DNA of 64,000 bases from Rubripirellula reticaptiva (lineage in GTDB: Bacteria; Planctomycetota; Planctomycetia; Pirellulales; Pirellulaceae), in NCBI RefSeq assembly GCF_007860175.1, contig NZ_SJPX01000005.1:248001-312000 (forward strand), read 5' to 3'. Shown here piece by piece: positions 1 to 10,300 of this stretch; within the stretch, counting starts at the first letter, position 1, and the number at the start of each line of letters is the position of its first letter. The notes under the pieces were generated by a model that worked only from the letters and a program-made list of their open reading frames with translations, made no database searches and was not told the DNA's origin. The position numbers and the translations under genes were made by a program.

Positions 1-168
1 CTCGCATGTTTCAGCAGCGTACGGTTCACCAGCGGACTTTTCAGCAGCATTCTGGACGCCGACAAGAGCCGATTCGATTTGCGCAACCAACGGTCCAACA
101 GATTCGGATTCGTTGTACAGCGGGACGACAATCGACAGTTCGACGCACCCCGGATCGGAGTTCGACAT
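1..168 (-). CDS. Glycosyltransferase family 2, N-terminal fragment (runs off the left edge)
   Basis: Reading the minus strand from the ATG at 168 gives 56 uninterrupted codons to the window edge. The start of the product, with ELSIVVPLYNESESV at residues 10-24, is the classic first beta strand and nucleotide-binding loop of GT-A fold family-2 glycosyltransferases (VVPxYNE). Members transfer sugars from nucleotide-sugars or polyprenyl-phosphate sugars, often at the inner face of the membrane (DPM1/DPG-synthase or ArnC type). Only this first part is visible, so acceptor, DxD motif and membrane helices cannot be judged. The gene points the same way as the SMP-30-like gene 112 nt upstream of it. 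The family call is firm, the substrate unknown. Confidence 0.8.
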   Translation of the reverse strand, partial: MSNSDPGCVELSIVVPLYNESESVGPLVAQIESALVGVQNAAEKSAGEPYAAETCE

Positions 169-280
169 TCGCAAGGCTCGGGCGCGAGGGAGAAACTAAA
201 AGCTTTCGCACCCGCGTCGTTAACAAATCTTCACTGCAACCAGCAATAGGAATCAAAAAATCGCCAATCCCCAAAAACGG

Positions 281-1240
281 TTAGCGAGGAAACAGCGGCG
301 AGACTTCCTGGCCAAGGTCTTTGATGTCGGTGTCTCCGATGAAGATGTAGCCCGCATTGGGGCACGCATCACAATCGGCGGGCGAGAAATTTTCTACTGC
401 CGTGGTGATCACCAACTTCAACTGGCCTTCGAAGGGCATCAGGGCAGGACAGGTGTTCTGAGGCGACCCGGGGGTTTGCCAAGTGCAACGAAGTTCGCCG
501 GAATTCAGATCGTACAACCGAGTCTGACCGAACGGGGCAACGCCAGGATGGAACATTGCCACGATGATGCCAGTCCCGTCGGGCGTCACGATCATGCCAT
601 CGGGAACGGCCGGGTCACCTTCGAAATCGATCACGGTGGTGGGGTCGCCCAACGTACCAGCGGCAATATCCAAATCGTAACGGACAATTTTGCGAGTGGG
701 CGAGTCGATATCCAGCAGTGATAGCTTGCCGTCTTCGCCTTTTAGGATCGCCTTGCCGTTGCTGCAGATCTGGTCATCACGCAACCGGATCAGCTTTTCG
801 TCACTGCCGCGATACAGATACAGGCCGGCCTTTTTAGTCGCAAATTCCAGGTCTTTGGTTCCAAAGATCAAATTGTCTTCGTAAACCAAACCGTCATTGA
901 TAATCGTGTTGGTAACATCGGCGTCGATGCCTTCGCAAAACGGTTGCCACTGACCGGTGTAGGTTTGAAAAATCCCAAGCGTTCGTTCACAACCGACGAC
1001 AAATGCGCCAGCGGTTTGACATTCGAACGCGAATCCCGGGCGACCGGGCAACTGGAACGACTGGTTCTTTTTTGCGCCCACATCGTAAATGTTAATGCTG
1101 CCGACGGTGGAATCGCTGCCGTGCTGAATTCCAACCCAACTGAATTGCCCCTCGCCCATCGCAATCGGTCCCTCGGGCAAGAATCTTAGAGCGTCGGAGT
1201 CAGGAATCCGCAAGGAACGGGCTTGGCGTGTTTCAGTCAT
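281..1240 (-). CDS. SMP-30/gluconolactonase/LRE-like beta-propeller protein
   Basis: About 319 residues from the ATG at 1240 (MTETRQARSL). The frame stays open to 1366, but the extra 42 residues are basic and unlike the family, so I prefer 1240. The sequence shows repeated beta-propeller-like segments, including the family hallmark VPDGMIVTPDGTGIIVAMF near residue 225, as in SMP-30/regucalcin and bacterial gluconolactonases, which open sugar lactones in a metal-dependent way. The C-terminal CDACPNAGYIF segment is also common in this family. No signal peptide is evident, so it is probably cytoplasmic. The exact lactone is unknown. No sugar-oxidation genes lie next to it, so context does not help. 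It sits downstream of no obvious partner and transcribes toward the glycosyltransferase. Confidence 0.85.
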   Translation of the reverse strand: MTETRQARSLRIPDSDALRFLPEGPIAMGEGQFSWVGIQHGSDSTVGSINIYDVGAKKNQSFQLPGRPGFAFECQTAGAFVVGCERTLGIFQTYTGQWQPFCEGIDADVTNTIINDGLVYEDNLIFGTKDLEFATKKAGLYLYRGSDEKLIRLRDDQICSNGKAILKGEDGKLSLLDIDSPTRKIVRYDLDIAAGTLGDPTTVIDFEGDPAVPDGMIVTPDGTGIIVAMFHPGVAPFGQTRLYDLNSGELRCTWQTPGSPQNTCPALMPFEGQLKLVITTAVENFSPADCDACPNAGYIFIGDTDIKDLGQEVSPLFPR

Positions 1241-1442
1241 GAGATCGATGGTTCGCGAGAGGAACTTGAAAGGGATCAGCCAAAGTTTTAGAACGTCAGG
1301 CAGTCGAGAGGTAGCCGCTATGATACGGTTCCTTACGATTCCACTCTCGATTTCTCGTTCGATCACTCGTTCGGATCAAGTGTTGGAAGTTTCAATTTCG
1401 GATGTCCACGTTTCGCACTCCTGTATTTAGGTTCGCTGCTCG

Positions 1443-1880
1443 ATGTCGTCACTTTCCATCATGCGTCGGTTCAGTTTCTGTGCCGGGCACCGTTTGGTCG
1501 GCCACGAAGGCAAATGCCAAAACCTTCATGGCCACAACTATGTGGTCGAGATCTACGTCACTGGCCAAGAACAAGACTCGGTTGGCCGAATTCTGGACTT
1601 CAAGCAGTTGAAGGTTTCGGTCAACGGTTGGTTGGATGACAATTGGGACCATGCGTTCATCCTGTGGGACCAAGACGAAAACGGCTTGGCCGCGATCCGT
1701 TCGTCAAAGCCTCATCGAATTTACGAACTCGACTGCAACCCGACAGCCGAAAACATGGCGTTGCATCTGCTGAACGTCGTATGTCCCCAAGTGCTTGAGG
1801 GAAGCGGCGCGACGGCGTTCAAGGTTCGATTGTGGGAGAGCGAAGAAACCTGTGCCGAGGTAACAAATTCAGACCGATGA
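1443..1880 (+). CDS. queD: 6-pyruvoyl-tetrahydropterin synthase / 6-carboxytetrahydropterin synthase (QueD family)
   Basis: 145 residues, normal for the family. The zinc ligands His16, His29 and His31 are in place (GHRL and LHGHNY), the catalytic Cys25 precedes the HGH motif, and WDHAF (Asp69-His70) supplies the second part of the catalytic relay. PTAENMA and LWESEE near the C-terminus match the substrate-binding glutamate region. The enzyme converts 7,8-dihydroneopterin triphosphate to 6-carboxytetrahydropterin in queuosine synthesis, or to 6-pyruvoyl-tetrahydropterin in some relatives; sequence alone does not separate these. Oddity: Cys13 occupies a position usually held by Ala or Ser. Its stop overlaps the start of the VOC gene (ATGA, 1877-1880), implying translational coupling. 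No other queuosine gene is in the window. Confidence 0.9.
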   Translation: MSSLSIMRRFSFCAGHRLVGHEGKCQNLHGHNYVVEIYVTGQEQDSVGRILDFKQLKVSVNGWLDDNWDHAFILWDQDENGLAAIRSSKPHRIYELDCNPTAENMALHLLNVVCPQVLEGSGATAFKVRLWESEETCAEVTNSDR

Positions 1881-2248
1881 AAGTTTGCCAACTCAACCAT
1901 GTCGCTTTGCATGTGGCAGATGTCGCGCGAAGTGCAGAATTTTACCGAGACACGCTGAACCTGCCTGTCATGCCTCGGCCGGCATTCGACTTTCCCGGCG
2001 CCTGGTTCCGGTTGGGCGTTGACCAGGAATTGCACCTGATCGGCGACCGAGACCAACCGGTTCACTCGCATCACCGGGGCGGGCACTTGGCATTGATCGT
2101 TGATGACCTGGACCAATGGGAATCGCACCTCGACCAGCGAGGTGCGACACGCTTGCCTCGCAAGACGCGGCCAGATGGCGCCCTGCAAACGTTCGTCCAG
2201 GACCCGGACGGTCACTGGATCGAACTCTGCGTGCCACCGGCGGGTTAG
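1877..2248 (+). CDS. VOC (glyoxalase/bleomycin-resistance/dioxygenase) family protein
   Basis: 123 residues from the ATG at 1877, which overlaps the queD stop as ATGA and therefore decides the start over an earlier in-frame codon at 1832. The protein has the two beta-alpha-beta-beta-beta halves of the VOC fold: LNHVALHVADVARSAEFYRD at the start, GGHLALIVDDLDQW in the middle and FVQDPDGHWIELCVPP at the end. The His in the first strand, His in GGHLAL and Glu in WIELC are the usual metal ligands, so a metal-dependent enzyme is likely. Small lyase, isomerase and dioxygenase activities all occur in this fold and the substrate cannot be named. Coupling to queD suggests joint expression but no known shared pathway. 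It converges on the cytochrome-like gene at 2278. Confidence 0.85.
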   Translation: MKVCQLNHVALHVADVARSAEFYRDTLNLPVMPRPAFDFPGAWFRLGVDQELHLIGDRDQPVHSHHRGGHLALIVDDLDQWESHLDQRGATRLPRKTRPDGALQTFVQDPDGHWIELCVPPAG

Positions 2249-2277
2249 AAGATTAACCGCTACTCGCCACTCGCCGC

Positions 2278-2661
2278 CTACTTGTGTGGCGTGTGACAAG
2301 CTTTGCAGTTGGCGGCTTTGGTCAGTTGCTCGCCAGCGTTTTCTTTGCCGTCGATGACAGCTTGGCTTGATTTGACTAGAGCTGCGGTCAGTTTGTCCCA
2401 GCTCTCTTTCTCGCCTTTTTCAGGTGTGTTTTTCGCAAGCGCGACCATCATCGCGTGAAGTTCCTTCTTCTCTTCTTCGGAAGCTTCGCCACCGGCGACC
2501 TTCTTCAGCAGCGGTCCCTTCATCGCCTTCTTCATGATTTCTTTGGTCTTGTACTTCGGCGCAGCGTCATCGGCGTCTTCGGCTCGGCTTGGCATCGCAG
2601 TGGTTGTGGCCAACATGCCAGCAACGGTCATCAGGGTCCAGAACTTTTTTGACATCAACAT
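2278..2661 (-). CDS. Small secreted c-type cytochrome with C-terminal CKACH haem site
   Basis: 127 residues (ATG at 2661; an alternative ATG two codons later at 2655). The first 27 residues form a signal peptide (basic KK, hydrophobic core, cleavage near MPSRAE), so the mature protein is periplasmic. The only haem c motif, CKACH, is at residues 119-123, four residues before the end. The rest is Lys/Glu/Ala-rich and predicted helical. A C-terminal CXXCH after a helical body is the arrangement of class II cytochromes (cytochrome c-prime, four-helix bundle), but no other signature of that family can be confirmed by eye. Role: electron transfer or gas binding, partner unknown. It lies 97 nt downstream of the TIM-barrel gene and may follow it in transcription. 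Confidence 0.8.
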   Translation of the reverse strand: MLMSKKFWTLMTVAGMLATTTAMPSRAEDADDAAPKYKTKEIMKKAMKGPLLKKVAGGEASEEEKKELHAMMVALAKNTPEKGEKESWDKLTAALVKSSQAVIDGKENAGEQLTKAANCKACHTPHK

Positions 2662-2758
2662 GCTCTTTCAAATGGTGGGGAAACAAGAAAAACAGTAGTG
2701 ATCAAATCGGCGCCGCAGCTCGCCATTGGCCGCTTCGCCAGATAGCGAGTTTCGAAAG

Positions 2759-3784
2759 CTAGTTTTCGATCCAGGATCGCAATAGGTTCAAATCCGACTT
2801 CATGGCGGCCAGATGCTTTGGCACCAACGCGGGATCCTTGTGATCAATGTACTCTTCGTGCAAAGAGACTGGGCCGTCAAATGTGTTCAAACGCAACGCA
2901 CCGACCTCTTCTTTGCCGACGCGTCCTTCACCCAGTGGCACGTTGACCAAACGGTTGCCATCCCAGCGGAAATCTTTCACGTAGATCGCTCCAATCTTGG
3001 GGCGAATCAGATTTAGTGCGACCGGCCACGACATGCCACCTTCGGCGATTGCGTGACGAATGTCGTAGGCGACGCTAATGTCGGCCGTGTCAATTCCATC
3101 AAGGCCAATGTGCAGGTCCCAAATCGACGAACCAAAGTATTTATTGCCGGCGTGATTCTGGTAGAGACCTTGGACGCCGAAGTCGTGGTTCATCGCGGCC
3201 AGGTCGCGAAGCTGAGGACGCCACGCTTCGATCTGCGCGGCGATATCGCGGTTCAATTCGTATTTCAAGTACTGCATTCGATACTTGGTGATCCCCAGCG
3301 TTGCGGCCGTTCGCAGCACTCGCTCAGTCAGCGGGTCCGACGCGTCGTTGATGTCCGAGGTCAACACCATTACCGTCAAATCACGTTTGCCGAGCGCTTC
3401 GACCAGTCGCGGCAGGTCTTCTTCGACAGATTCGGGTTCGACGTTACCGCCTTCGCGAACCGGCGCTTCGATGCCATCGAAACCCGCTTCCGCCATTGAA
3501 TCGGCCAATTCGTCAAACGAGAGAGAATTCAGCGGCTTTGTGAAAACGCCAATTCGAGGTTTTCGCGCTGCCGACGACTCGCTCGGATCTTGGGCCGCGG
3601 CCGGCGGAAGGACGAGAGGTCCCGCAACCAGCGATCCGATTGCCGATGCACAGGCCGCGCAACCAGACGTTGCGATAAAGTTACGACGGTTCGTTTTCAC
3701 AGGGACAACTACCAAAGGAAAATTGGGTGACACAGAACCAATGGGCGACACGGAACCGATACGACGCAAATCAAGGTTGTGCAT
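2759..3784 (-). CDS. Tat-exported sugar phosphate isomerase/epimerase-like TIM-barrel protein
   Basis: Up to 341 residues. A twin-arginine signal (TNRRNFIATSGCAACASA) is followed by a hydrophobic stretch and an AAAQDP cleavage region, so the folded protein should be exported by Tat. The mature part starts with IGVFTKPLNSLSFDELADSM and continues with FDGIEAPVREGG, the xylose-isomerase-like TIM-barrel pattern of AP-endonuclease family 2 proteins; IYVKDFRWDG and SLHEEYID near the end supply likely metal ligands. Substrate unknown. Start is uncertain: ATG at 3784 gives a long N-terminus with a duplicated GSVSP segment, while GTG at 3700 lies directly before the Tat motif and gives a more normal n-region. 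I list the longer frame but consider GTG at 3700 plausible. Confidence 0.85.
   Translation of the reverse strand: MHNLDLRRIGSVSPIGSVSPNFPLVVVPVKTNRRNFIATSGCAACASAIGSLVAGPLVLPPAAAQDPSESSAARKPRIGVFTKPLNSLSFDELADSMAEAGFDGIEAPVREGGNVEPESVEEDLPRLVEALGKRDLTVMVLTSDINDASDPLTERVLRTAATLGITKYRMQYLKYELNRDIAAQIEAWRPQLRDLAAMNHDFGVQGLYQNHAGNKYFGSSIWDLHIGLDGIDTADISVAYDIRHAIAEGGMSWPVALNLIRPKIGAIYVKDFRWDGNRLVNVPLGEGRVGKEEVGALRLNTFDGPVSLHEEYIDHKDPALVPKHLAAMKSDLNLLRSWIEN
3725..3760. repeat. 18-bp tandem duplication (2 imperfect copies)
   Basis: Units 3725-3742 and 3743-3760 share 15 of 18 bases (GGGTGACACAGAACCAAT and GGGCGACACGGAACCGAT). On the minus strand they encode the duplicated GSVSP at the questionable N-terminus of the TIM-barrel gene. 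If the GTG at 3700 is the real start, the repeat lies in the 5-prime leader. Confidence 0.8.
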
Positions 3785-4375
3785 GATAGCGATCTTGGAG
3801 AGCGTTTTGGAATCGAAACGAAAATCTTAATCAGCCCAAGGTTGCCGGGTGGTTCAATAACCCCACCCGGCGAGGCTCGCTGAATGAGAATTTGAAGTCT
3901 TCTTTAAGAACTCCGCTCGCGTTTTGACGTCCCCCCCCGAAGGCGAGCCAACTTGAGGAAAAAATCTCATGATTGGATTCTTTTAGGGAACTTTTATCCA
4001 CCAAAGCCGTTCCTAATAATCCGATAGACTGACACAACCGACATTATTTCCACTCACCCGGGGGGGTAAAGCGAATGCCAAATTGGCAAAAAGCGTTTTT
4101 GCTAGACCGGGCGTTCGTTTGGTTAACTCAGTTTGCGTTTCTTTTGCGGGCCGCATTTTCCCCCGCATTGGCCTCGTCCGGCTCGACTGCTGGGCAACGA
4201 ACAGAGGGCGAAATCCCCCTAATTTCGGGATACTTGGCCGATCCGACTTTTGCTTTTTGGGGGCAGGGGAATTACCCTCGGACCCTGGTGAACGTCCAGA
4301 CCTGCGCCGCTATGGGGCTGGCTCTTCTCACGTTTACGTCTTTCCTTATTTTCATCCTGCAGAGCATCCTCACCC
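3785..4375. other. 591-bp divergent gene-free region upstream of the giant exoprotein gene
   Basis: No convincing gene. Small frames here (for example 4075-4455 on the plus strand) lack family resemblance and overlap the giant gene start. The region should hold the promoters of the TIM-barrel gene (minus) and of the giant gene (plus). Visible structure: a 9-bp perfect hairpin at 3844-3871, an uninterrupted C8 tract at 3931-3938 and a G7 tract at 4060-4066. I cannot assign -35/-10 boxes with confidence. Confidence 0.6.
3844..3871. other. Strong GC-rich hairpin, 9-bp perfect stem
   Basis: GCCGGGTGG (3844-3852) pairs perfectly with CCACCCGGC (3863-3871) around a 10-nt loop. There is no T tract on either strand, so it is not a classical intrinsic terminator. 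It could be a leader hairpin of the minus-strand TIM-barrel gene, whose furthest start is about 60 nt away, or a protein-binding inverted repeat. Confidence 0.6.
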
Positions 4376-7300
4376 ATGGTCCAACCTCGACCAACCGCGA
4401 AAACGCGGCGCCAGCTTCGTACCGAAAAACGACGTTTGCAGTTGGAGTCACTTGAGCGGCGTGAGCTGCTAGCTGCCGAATTATTGGGAACCGTCACTGC
4501 GGAACCACATGCAATATTCGCGCCAGGTACGCCTCAGGACTACATCGACCAATGGGAACAGGACCACGACGATTCACCGTCGCCAGCGCCTGGCGATTCG
4601 AGCAGCCCGATCAATTTGTCGGCATCGCGTTGGGTCAACACCAGCGTCGGCACAAGCCCGAACATGGGCGATGGATCGACGATCTCGTGGAGTTTTGTGC
4701 CGGACTCGACCGATGTCGCGGGCAGTGCATCGCCTGCTCAAAGCAATTTGATCGCGTTCTTGGACGGACTGTACGGTGGTAGTGGTGCCACAATCCAGTC
4801 GCGACCGTGGTTCCCATTGTTCCAGAATGCATTTGACGAGTGGGAACAGAACTCTGGCTTGACGTTTGTCTACGAACCAAATGACGACGGAGTCGCACAA
4901 GGCGGCCAGGGCGGCGGCGTGACCGGCACGCGCGGTGACATTCGCATCGGCGGTGCCAATATCGACGGCAACTTTGGCGTTCTTGCCTATGCGTTCATTC
5001 CGACCGGCAACGGCAACAACGGTGTCGATGGTGACGTCGTCTTCGACACGGCCGACGTCTTTTACCAAAACAATTCGAACGGCGCAAATGGCGAGAACCG
5101 TGCTCTGCACAATGTGCTGATGCACGAGATCGGCCACGGGCTTGGTCTGCTGCATGTCGCACCAGTCAACCAGTCCAAATTGATGGAACCAACGGTTTCG
5201 CTCGCCTACCATGGGGCTCAGCACGATGATTTGTTGGCAATCAACAGCCTTTACGGCGACCGATTCACCAACAATGACACCAGTGCGACCGCGGCCGATC
5301 TGGGCGTGCTCGACGAGACGCCGATCCAGTTGTCAAATGTTTCGATCGACAGCAATTCGGATATCGACTGGTACAGCTTTGACATCGAAGCAGGCCAGTT
5401 GCTGACACTGGCGGTGGCGCCCGACGGACAACAATACATCGTCGGTCCCGATGACGACAACAACGCGACGAACGTCAACCGCAACACAAAACGAAACAGC
5501 GACCTGAGTTTCGAACTGTACGACGAAAGCGGCACGTTGTTGTTGTCGCGCGACGTTAACGGCTTAGGCGGAAACGAAGTTGCTGCGGCAACCGTGATCA
5601 CTCAGTCCGGCAAATACAAAATTGCGGTGATTGGCAATTCGACCAATGGCATGATCGCAGGCGATGTCACGCAAACACAGTTCTACACGCTAACCGCACA
5701 GCGTTCGGACTTGTCCGACCCGTCGCTGATCGCTGTGGCGACCAACGGTGGCGACCTGTTCGATTTGGACCCGGCAGACCAGTTCAGCAACGTTCGTCAC
5801 ACCGCGCCGAATGAGTTGACGTTGACGTTCGGCGGTACGCACGCCATCGACCCTGCCACGCTCGGCGCAATCTCAGTTCAGTACAGTGAATCGGGTAACT
5901 TTGCCGTCGACGCCGTCGAAGTAAAAATCGGTTACACCGGTTTGGACAGCGCTGGACGAAACGCTGTCGTTCGCTTTGCCGAAAACCTCAAGGACGGTTT
6001 TTTCCAGGTATCGGTCACTTCGGAACTGACCAGCGTGGCTGGCATTCCGTTCTTGCCATCTTCACCTGAACCGGTCGCCGGCGACCCGCTGCTGACGCGT
6101 GAAGTGATCGCGTTCGAAGTCGAACTCGGTGCCAAGGTGATCGCCGTTGTTCCACAACCGATCGTAGGTGGCGCAGCGAGTGCGAACCAAATCGACGTCT
6201 ACTTTGACGATGCGGACTTGTTCCGCGCCGGTTCAACGATTGGTAACGCGGCGTTCTATCAACTGATCGATACTCAAAACACGGTAACAACCGAAGACGA
6301 CACCATCGTGATTCCGTCGTCCGTCGTCGTCGATACGGTGGCTCGCAAAGTCACGTTGACATACCCAGCCAACTTAGACACGTATGTCGCCGACGGTGAC
6401 TCGCTGCGTCTTCGTGTAGGTGACAATTCGGACTTCACCACAATCAATGTCGTTCGACAAACGGTTGCAGGCGCCGAGCCAGGCCTAACCAAAGCGACTG
6501 CGACGAATGTTACGGCTTCGCCAACGGGCAATTGGTCGACCGTGATCGTCGGCCAACGGATCTCGAACATCGGCGCGACTCAAGTCACGCCAATGGTCGA
6601 CAATGCGGGCGGCATTTTGGAACCCGGCCACCGCGATATCGAAGTCGAAGACCACTACATCAGTCCCGGATCGCGTGACTCGAACAATTCGATCACATCG
6701 ATTCCGTATACGTTCCTGCGAAACTCTTCGTACGGTGTGAACAGCCAAGGCGACGCGTTGTTCAACCAGATGAACGCGGAACAAGAGAAACGCTTCCTCG
6801 AGATTTTGGACATCTACAGCGCTCGCTTGGGCATCGATTTCTACGAGACCGAGAGCTCCGGACTGCGGCTGATTGTCGGCGACTTGTCGACAGCCGACCC
6901 GACGACCGTCAGTGGCCCCGGCGGAACGGCCGGATTGGGCGGCCCCGGCGGAGTAACGATGGACGCGCTCGACTTTACGAATTCGCAATCGAATCAATTC
7001 GGACAAGGCTTCTTTGATGTCGCATTGCACGAAATTGGTCACGCGATCGGACTCGGACATGCATACGATTTGGTTCCTGGAACCATCCAGGGCGGCAATG
7101 GAAACTATCCTGATTCGACTCGATCGGGCCCCGGCACCGAATGGGAATTCCCGGGCGAATCCGACATCATTCACGGCGCATACTTGCATCAACTCGAGTC
7201 GCTCGATGTTGACCTGTACCGCATCAACGTCACCGAAAACGGTGTGCTGAAGATTCAAACGATGGCTCAACGGTTGGCGGACGCCAGTTTGTTGGACACG

Positions 7301-10300
7301 CGTCTTTCGCTTTACCGCGAAGACGCCACGGGCAAACTGCAACTCGTTTCGTCCAACGAAGACTACTTCGGCTCCGATTCGTTCATCGAGTTCTCGGTGA
7401 CTCCCGGCAATTTCTTTGTCGGCGTTTCGTCGGAAGGCAACTCGCTTTACGATCCCAATTCGGGTCTGACGGCCGCCGGTGGTACCAGCGAGGGTGCCTA
7501 CGAATTGCGAGTCGATTTCAAGAGTGAATCGGCGACGACGATGACGGACGTCGATGGCAGCCTGATTGACGGTGACCGTGATGGCACCGAAGGCGGCATC
7601 TACGATTTCTGGTTCGAACCGATCGATTCGACCACGATTTATGTCAACAAGGCGGGTGGCACGGGCGGCGGTGCGCTAGGGTCGCTAACGAATCCGTACA
7701 CGAACATACCTGCGGCACTCGCAGCCGCCGAAGTCGCTGTTGCGGCTAGCGGTGGTGACGGGGTCGTGGTTCGATTGTTGCCAAACGGCGGCACGGACGC
7801 TGACATTGCAACGCCAGCGGACAACTTGGCTTACGAAATCGGCATCATTCAATCGCTCAATCGAACGCTTGATGACGGCCGCAACCTGATCCTGCCTGGC
7901 GGTGTCCATTTGGTGGTCGACGCCGGTGTCGTGATGAAGTTCTTGGACAGCCGCGTTTCGGTCGGCAGCGACGATGACGGGAACGATCGCAGCGAAGGAT
8001 CAATTTCGGTCCAAGGCACGCCCGAAATCCCGGTCTACTTCACCAGCTATAACGATCGCACGCTGGGATCCAACAGCAACATTCTGAACACGGCAGTTGG
8101 CAACGGTGACTGGGGCGGTATCGAAATCCGCGCCGATGTTGACCGCGTCCAAGGCCGTGGCGACCTGTCACGACAGGGCATTTTCCAGAACTACATCAAC
8201 CACGCCCAGTTCTCGTTCGGCGGTGGCACGGTATCGACGATCGGTCGAAACATCGATCCGATTTATCTATCGGAAGCTCGTCCCGAGATCTCGTACAACA
8301 CGATCACGACCAGCAGCGGCGCGGCAATGTCAGCCGACCCGAACACGTTCGAAGTCACGACATTCACCGAGCCACGTTTCCAACGTTCGTCGGTTTCGGG
8401 GAACGGTTTCGCATCGGATTATGACCGCCAAGGGCCGAGCATCTACGGCAACACGCTGATTGGCAACTCGACCAACGGCCTGTTCGTTCGCATCGATACG
8501 CCGGCCGGTGGCGGCATCGAAACACTGACCGTCACGGCTCGCTTTGATGACACAGACATCGTTCACGTGTTGAGCGAGAATGTGTTAATCGACGGCAACG
8601 CCGGTGGTCCCGTCGAAGACTCGCGTCGCCCCAGCCCGATCCTTGGCGTTGCGCCAATGGCCGGCGGAGCATTGGCCGCGGGAACCTACCGATATAGCTT
8701 CACCTACGTTGATGAATTTGGTTACGAGAGCCCAGGCTCGCTTCCACAAACAGCCACGGTTACAGCGAACCAACAGGTCAGCCTAACAAATATCCCAGTC
8801 GCCAGCGGCAAATATGTTGCTCGGCGTCTGTACCGCAGCGTCGGTGCTGGCGACTTCTTGCTGGTTGCCGAACTCGATAAGTCCTCGCGTGACCACATCG
8901 ATAATTTGACCACGCCAGCCCCGTCGGCAGCGAAACTGAACACAGCCGACGCAGCCGTGGTCCACGGTCGTCCCGATGGCACATTGGTGATCGATCCCGG
9001 CACATTGATCAAGAACCAAGGTGCTCGGATCGAGCTAGGTTTCGGTGCGACTTTGATTGCTGAAGGCGTCGAAGGACGCGAAATCGTGATGACCGGTCGC
9101 AGCGACGATCGTTACGGTGCCGGTGGCACGTTCGATACCGACGGCAATGGAACCAGCACAGCGTCGCCCGGTGAGTGGGCAGGCATTTACGGTGCACCGA
9201 CCAGCCGCATTAGCATCGATAACGCGTACATCGCGTTCGGTGGTGGCGTTACCGGTGTCAACGGTGGCACTGCATCGTTCAACACGATCCAAGTTCATCA
9301 GGGTGAAGTACGTATCGCCAACACAATCTTCGAAGACAACGCAGACGGTGCCGGTGGCACTCAAGGCAACGCACGACGCGACTTTGCGCCGAACGCGGCC
9401 GGCACCCTGTACTTCACCAGCACTCAGCCGACGATCGTAGGCAACACGTTCGTCAACAACGCTGGTTCGGCAATCAGCATCAACGTCAACTCGATGACGT
9501 CAAACTTCAAGTCGGACTCGGGTCGTCAAACCGGCGACATCGACCTCTACGAAATCCCACCGGCCAACAACGGTCCAATCTTCCGCGGCAACACGCTTTC
9601 GGGCAACGACGTCAACGGCTTGACCGTTCGCGGCGAGGTGTTGACCACCGAAGTGGTTTGGGACGACACCGACATTGTGCACGTGCTGCGCAACGATATC
9701 GAAATTGGTGACTTGCACACCTTCGGCGGGATGCGACTGGAAAGCAGCTCGACTGAGTCGCTGGTCGTCAAAGCCGATAACGCTGAAATCTTGGCGACCG
9801 GTCGATCGCTGGACATCGACGATCGCATTGGCGGCCGTTTGATTGTGTTGGGTCAACCTGGTTTCCCGGTGGTCATCACAGCGCTTCAGGACAATACGAT
9901 CGGCGCTGGCTTCACGCCGAGCGGTGCACCGCAAACCGAAACGATTCCCACCACCAATGGTCCACAAGCGGGCGATTGGCAAGGACTGCGTTTCGACGAA
10001 TACAGCAATGACCGTAACGTCGCCACGGCGACTGAACGCGAAGGCTTGATCACCGGCTTTGGTGACTCGAACGCGGCGATTGGCGAACATCAAGAGTTAG
10101 GGCTGCTAGCCGCGGACGAAAAGTCAGGCGACGAGAACATTCGTTTGGGCTTCACCGTTCACGGTGCAATCGCGGCCGACACCGACAAGGACCTGTACAG
10201 TTTCGAAGGTGTCGCCGGCACAGCAGTTTGGTTGGACATTGACTTGACTGACCCAAGTCTTGACACGGTTTTAGAACTGATCGACGGCAACGGCCGAGTG

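Noticed and set aside
4075-4455. 126-residue plus-strand ORF with hydrophobic segments before the giant gene
   Set aside because: No family resemblance, overlaps the giant gene start, and its composition is like untranslated leader DNA.
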